In this document: positions 12,750-13,777 of the stretch, in pieces | How the letters are laid out: each line of letters opens with the position of its first letter | Position numbering within the stretch: the stretch's first letter is position 1 | DNA from: DASUPK01 sp963831605 | Lineage (GTDB): Bacteria > Actinomycetota > Thermoleophilia > Solirubrobacterales > 70-9 | Length of the DNA stretch: 13,777 bases | NCBI GenBank assembly: GCA_963831605.1 | Contig: CAWHQR010000014.1 | Span: 1-13,777 of the forward strand | Direction of reading: 5' to 3' | Notes under the pieces: model-generated | Seen by the model: the letters and a program-made list of their open reading frames with translations, nothing else | Databases searched by the model: none | What the model was told of the DNA's origin: nothing | Position numbers and translations under genes: made by a program

Positions 12750-12900
12750 TCGTGCCGGCGGCGGTCGATCGCGAATTGGCTGCATAACGGGGACGCACAG
12801 GGACGGATCTCGGTGATTTTGATCCTGCTCGACGACCAGCTGGTTTTACTGGGTCAGGGAAGCCGGACCTTGGTCCATTCGCGTAGCTGGACAGTTGGCG

Positions 12901-13330
12901 TTTCGCCCGGTGCCGTCGATGCTCCGCCTTGCGCTGGCGCAGAAGCTACCGACCGGATTCAGGGGCAGCATCGCGGTCGAGGACTCCGGCGAGCACCGCG
13001 GCACCTTCGACATCAAGCACGGCGGACTTCTTCCAGTCGTCGATATCGCCCGCTTCGGGGCACTCAAGGCCGGCACCAACGTCACCGCGACAATCGAACG
13101 GCTCCGGGCGGCGTCCGAGTTCGGGGCGATCGAGTCCGCTCATGCTCAGACGCTCGAAGAGGCCTACGACCTCTTCAGCACCCTCCGGCTCGAACATCAG
13201 ATTCAGCAGCTCGCGCGTGGAGACGAGCCGGTGACGGCAACCCGCGAGCGCAGGTCGGGGCCGCCTCGTCGATGCATTCCACGAGGTCGCCGCTGTGCAG
13301 AAGTCGCTGTCGAGCGGGATCGTGAAGTAA
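12901..13330 (+). pseudogene. C-terminal remnant of a DUF294-type putative nucleotidyltransferase, frameshifted
   Basis: Reading from about 12901, the frame gives MLRLALAQKLPTGFRGSI, GTFDIKHGGLLPVVDIARF, then TATIERLRAA, TLEEAYDLFSTLRLEHQ and QLARGDEP. This is the pattern of the substrate-binding C-terminal domain (DUF294_C) of proteins with a CBS/GlnD-like nucleotidyltransferase architecture. The end of the family appears in the next frame as GRLVDAFHEVAAVQKSLSSG with a TAA at 13328-13330, so one surplus base lies at about 13220-13260. Stops close the frame upstream near 12814, and the N-terminal cyclic-nucleotide/CBS and nucleotidyltransferase domains are absent. The gene has lost most of its length as well as its frame, so it is a remnant. 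Between 12750 and 12900 I see no intact gene. Confidence 0.72.
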
Positions 13331-13384
13331 AGAGCTGCCCCGACTCCTGCTTCCCGGAGTGGCTGGCACCCGGGATCCCTGAAC

Positions 13385-13410
13385 GCGCCCAACAGGATTC
13401 GAACCCATCG
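13385..13410 (-). other. tRNA T-arm/acceptor-like fragment
   Basis: On the minus strand GGTTCGAATC (complement of 13396-13405) is the T-loop consensus. It is followed by a 7-nt acceptor-like stretch TGGGCGC (complement of 13385-13391). The stem around the loop needs two adjacent G-T pairs, and no matching 5' acceptor or anticodon arm is found upstream. This looks like a decayed 3' tRNA end, for example the scar of an integration event, rather than a working tRNA gene. Confidence 0.3.
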
Positions 13411-13434
13411 ACCGTTGCGGTTGCATGGGCCCAC

Positions 13435-13710
13435 TCAGGAATGGGGCCCCTTCGGGGCCCTTTTTCGTTCCGCCGCCCGGCGGCGGTACACCTTCTGCCG
13501 TTCCGACTGCCAGGCGATGGTCGCCCAGGTGGCGAGGAAGCCGCCGCCGAAGAAGAGCAGGAGATCGACCGCTACGAGACCCAGGGAGCCCTTGTCGACG
13601 AAGGCCGCGGGAAAGAGCAGCAGGGACCCGATCATGGCGATCAGGCCGATCGCGGCCACGAACGGGATCCGCCACTGCTTGCCCATCGCCCATCGATTGA
13701 GGACGCGCAT
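13435..13710 (-). CDS. Small two-helix membrane protein
   Basis: This 91-residue protein has two hydrophobic segments (~15-37 and ~43-67) separated by a short polar turn, and a strongly basic C-terminus (RRRAAERKRAPKG). The topology would place both ends in the cytoplasm. I recognise no family. The ATG at 13710 is used here; an in-frame ATG at 13686 would give 83 residues. Neither has a clear ribosome binding site. GATAT lies about a dozen bases upstream in a tandem repeat that may include its promoter. The last eleven or so codons overlap the stem of a plus-strand terminator, so the C-terminus is partly dictated by that palindrome. Confidence 0.6.
   Translation of the reverse strand: MRVLNRWAMGKQWRIPFVAAIGLIAMIGSLLLFPAAFVDKGSLGLVAVDLLLFFGGGFLATWATIAWQSERQKVYRRRAAERKRAPKGPHS
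13444..13465 (+). terminator. Intrinsic terminator, plus strand
   Basis: GGGCCCC (13444-13450) and GGGGCCC (13454-13460) form a perfect 7-bp stem with a TTC loop, followed at once by TTTTT. This is a textbook Rho-independent terminator for plus-strand transcription leaving the decayed DUF294 region. It lies inside the 3' end of the minus-strand membrane protein gene. Confidence 0.6.
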
Positions 13711-13723
13711 CGGGACGCTTCAT

Positions 13724-13749
13724 ATCAGTCGGAAGTATCAGTTGGAAGC
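13724..13749. repeat. Tandem 13-bp direct repeat upstream of the two-helix protein gene
   Basis: ATCAGTCGGAAGT (13724-13736) is followed directly by ATCAGTTGGAAGC (13737-13749), with 11 of 13 positions the same. It sits just upstream of the minus-strand ATG at 13710, in the place of a promoter/operator. A protein-binding site is possible but not shown. Confidence 0.4.
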
Positions 13750-13777
13750 CGGCACGACCAGCAGTGGCTGCTTGGCT

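Noticed and set aside
12747..12830. A PIN-domain-like phrase (VIVPAAVDREL) and a GGGACG repeat suggestive of a mobile element end
   Set aside because: The phrase is 13 codons long before a stop, and the repeat is two short copies with no partner end in the window. This is too little to support a feature.
12813..13325. A 170-residue plus-strand frame as an intact gene
   Set aside because: The recognisable DUF294 sequence lies in two other frames. This frame is Arg-rich and lacks any motif except by chance.
13385..13434. A complete tRNA gene
   Set aside because: Only a T-arm and a 3' acceptor-like stretch are present. No D-arm, anticodon arm or matching 5' acceptor could be placed.
1..13777. 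CRISPR arrays, insertion sequences or riboswitches
   Set aside because: No regularly spaced repeats, transposase, terminal inverted repeats or known riboswitch cores were found on reading both strands.

Overview
The window is about 13.8 kb of high-GC DNA with GTG and TTG starts, purine-rich ribosome binding sites and some promoters that look leaderless. The gene content is an aa3/caa3-type oxidase cluster with CtaG, a CtaA-like/CtaB fusion, a SARP-type DNA-binding fragment and CoA-ester enzymes. This suggests an actinomycetote, possibly Thermoleophilia-like (Gaiellales/Solirubrobacterales). That placement is inferred from gene content and style, not from a phylogenetic marker.

Region 1 (1-8800) is a cytochrome c oxidase locus. 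On the plus strand is a heme o synthase (ctaB) whose N-terminus carries a shrunken, CtaA-like four-helix domain. Converging on it from the right is a long minus-strand operon read from a promoter at about 8771-8799. In transcription order it holds a membrane-anchored cupredoxin-like protein, ctaC (subunit II, full CuA site), ctaD (subunit I, divergent, with two extra N-terminal helices), ctaE (subunit III, frameshifted), ctaG (assembly factor, frameshifted), a 44-residue one-helix peptide, two SCO-type copper/thiol proteins in tandem, a TlpA/ResA-like thioredoxin with no ordinary start codon, and a separate 71-residue one-helix protein. Together these supply the core subunits, heme modification and CuA delivery and reduction for one terminal oxidase.

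Region 2 (8796-12405) holds a small Gly-rich membrane protein and then a CoA-ester module. Two minus-strand genes encode a MaoC-type mesaconyl-CoA hydratase (mch-like) and a family III CoA transferase resembling mesaconyl-CoA C1-C4 transferase (mct-like). A divergent CitE-type lyase resembles citramalyl/malyl-CoA lyase. The set matches part of the second cycle of the 3-hydroxypropionate bicycle, in which glyoxylate and propionyl-CoA become pyruvate and acetyl-CoA.

Region 3 (12406-13777) is decayed. It has the orphan N-terminal DNA-binding domain of a SARP/BTAD regulator, a frameshifted C-terminal piece of a DUF294-type nucleotidyltransferase, a tRNA T-arm-like fragment, a strong plus-strand terminator, and a small two-helix membrane protein on the minus strand preceded by a 13-bp tandem repeat.

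Three coding regions (ctaE, ctaG, DUF294) each appear to carry one surplus base, and tlpA lacks a standard start. Sequence error therefore has to be weighed against real decay, at least for the two oxidase genes.
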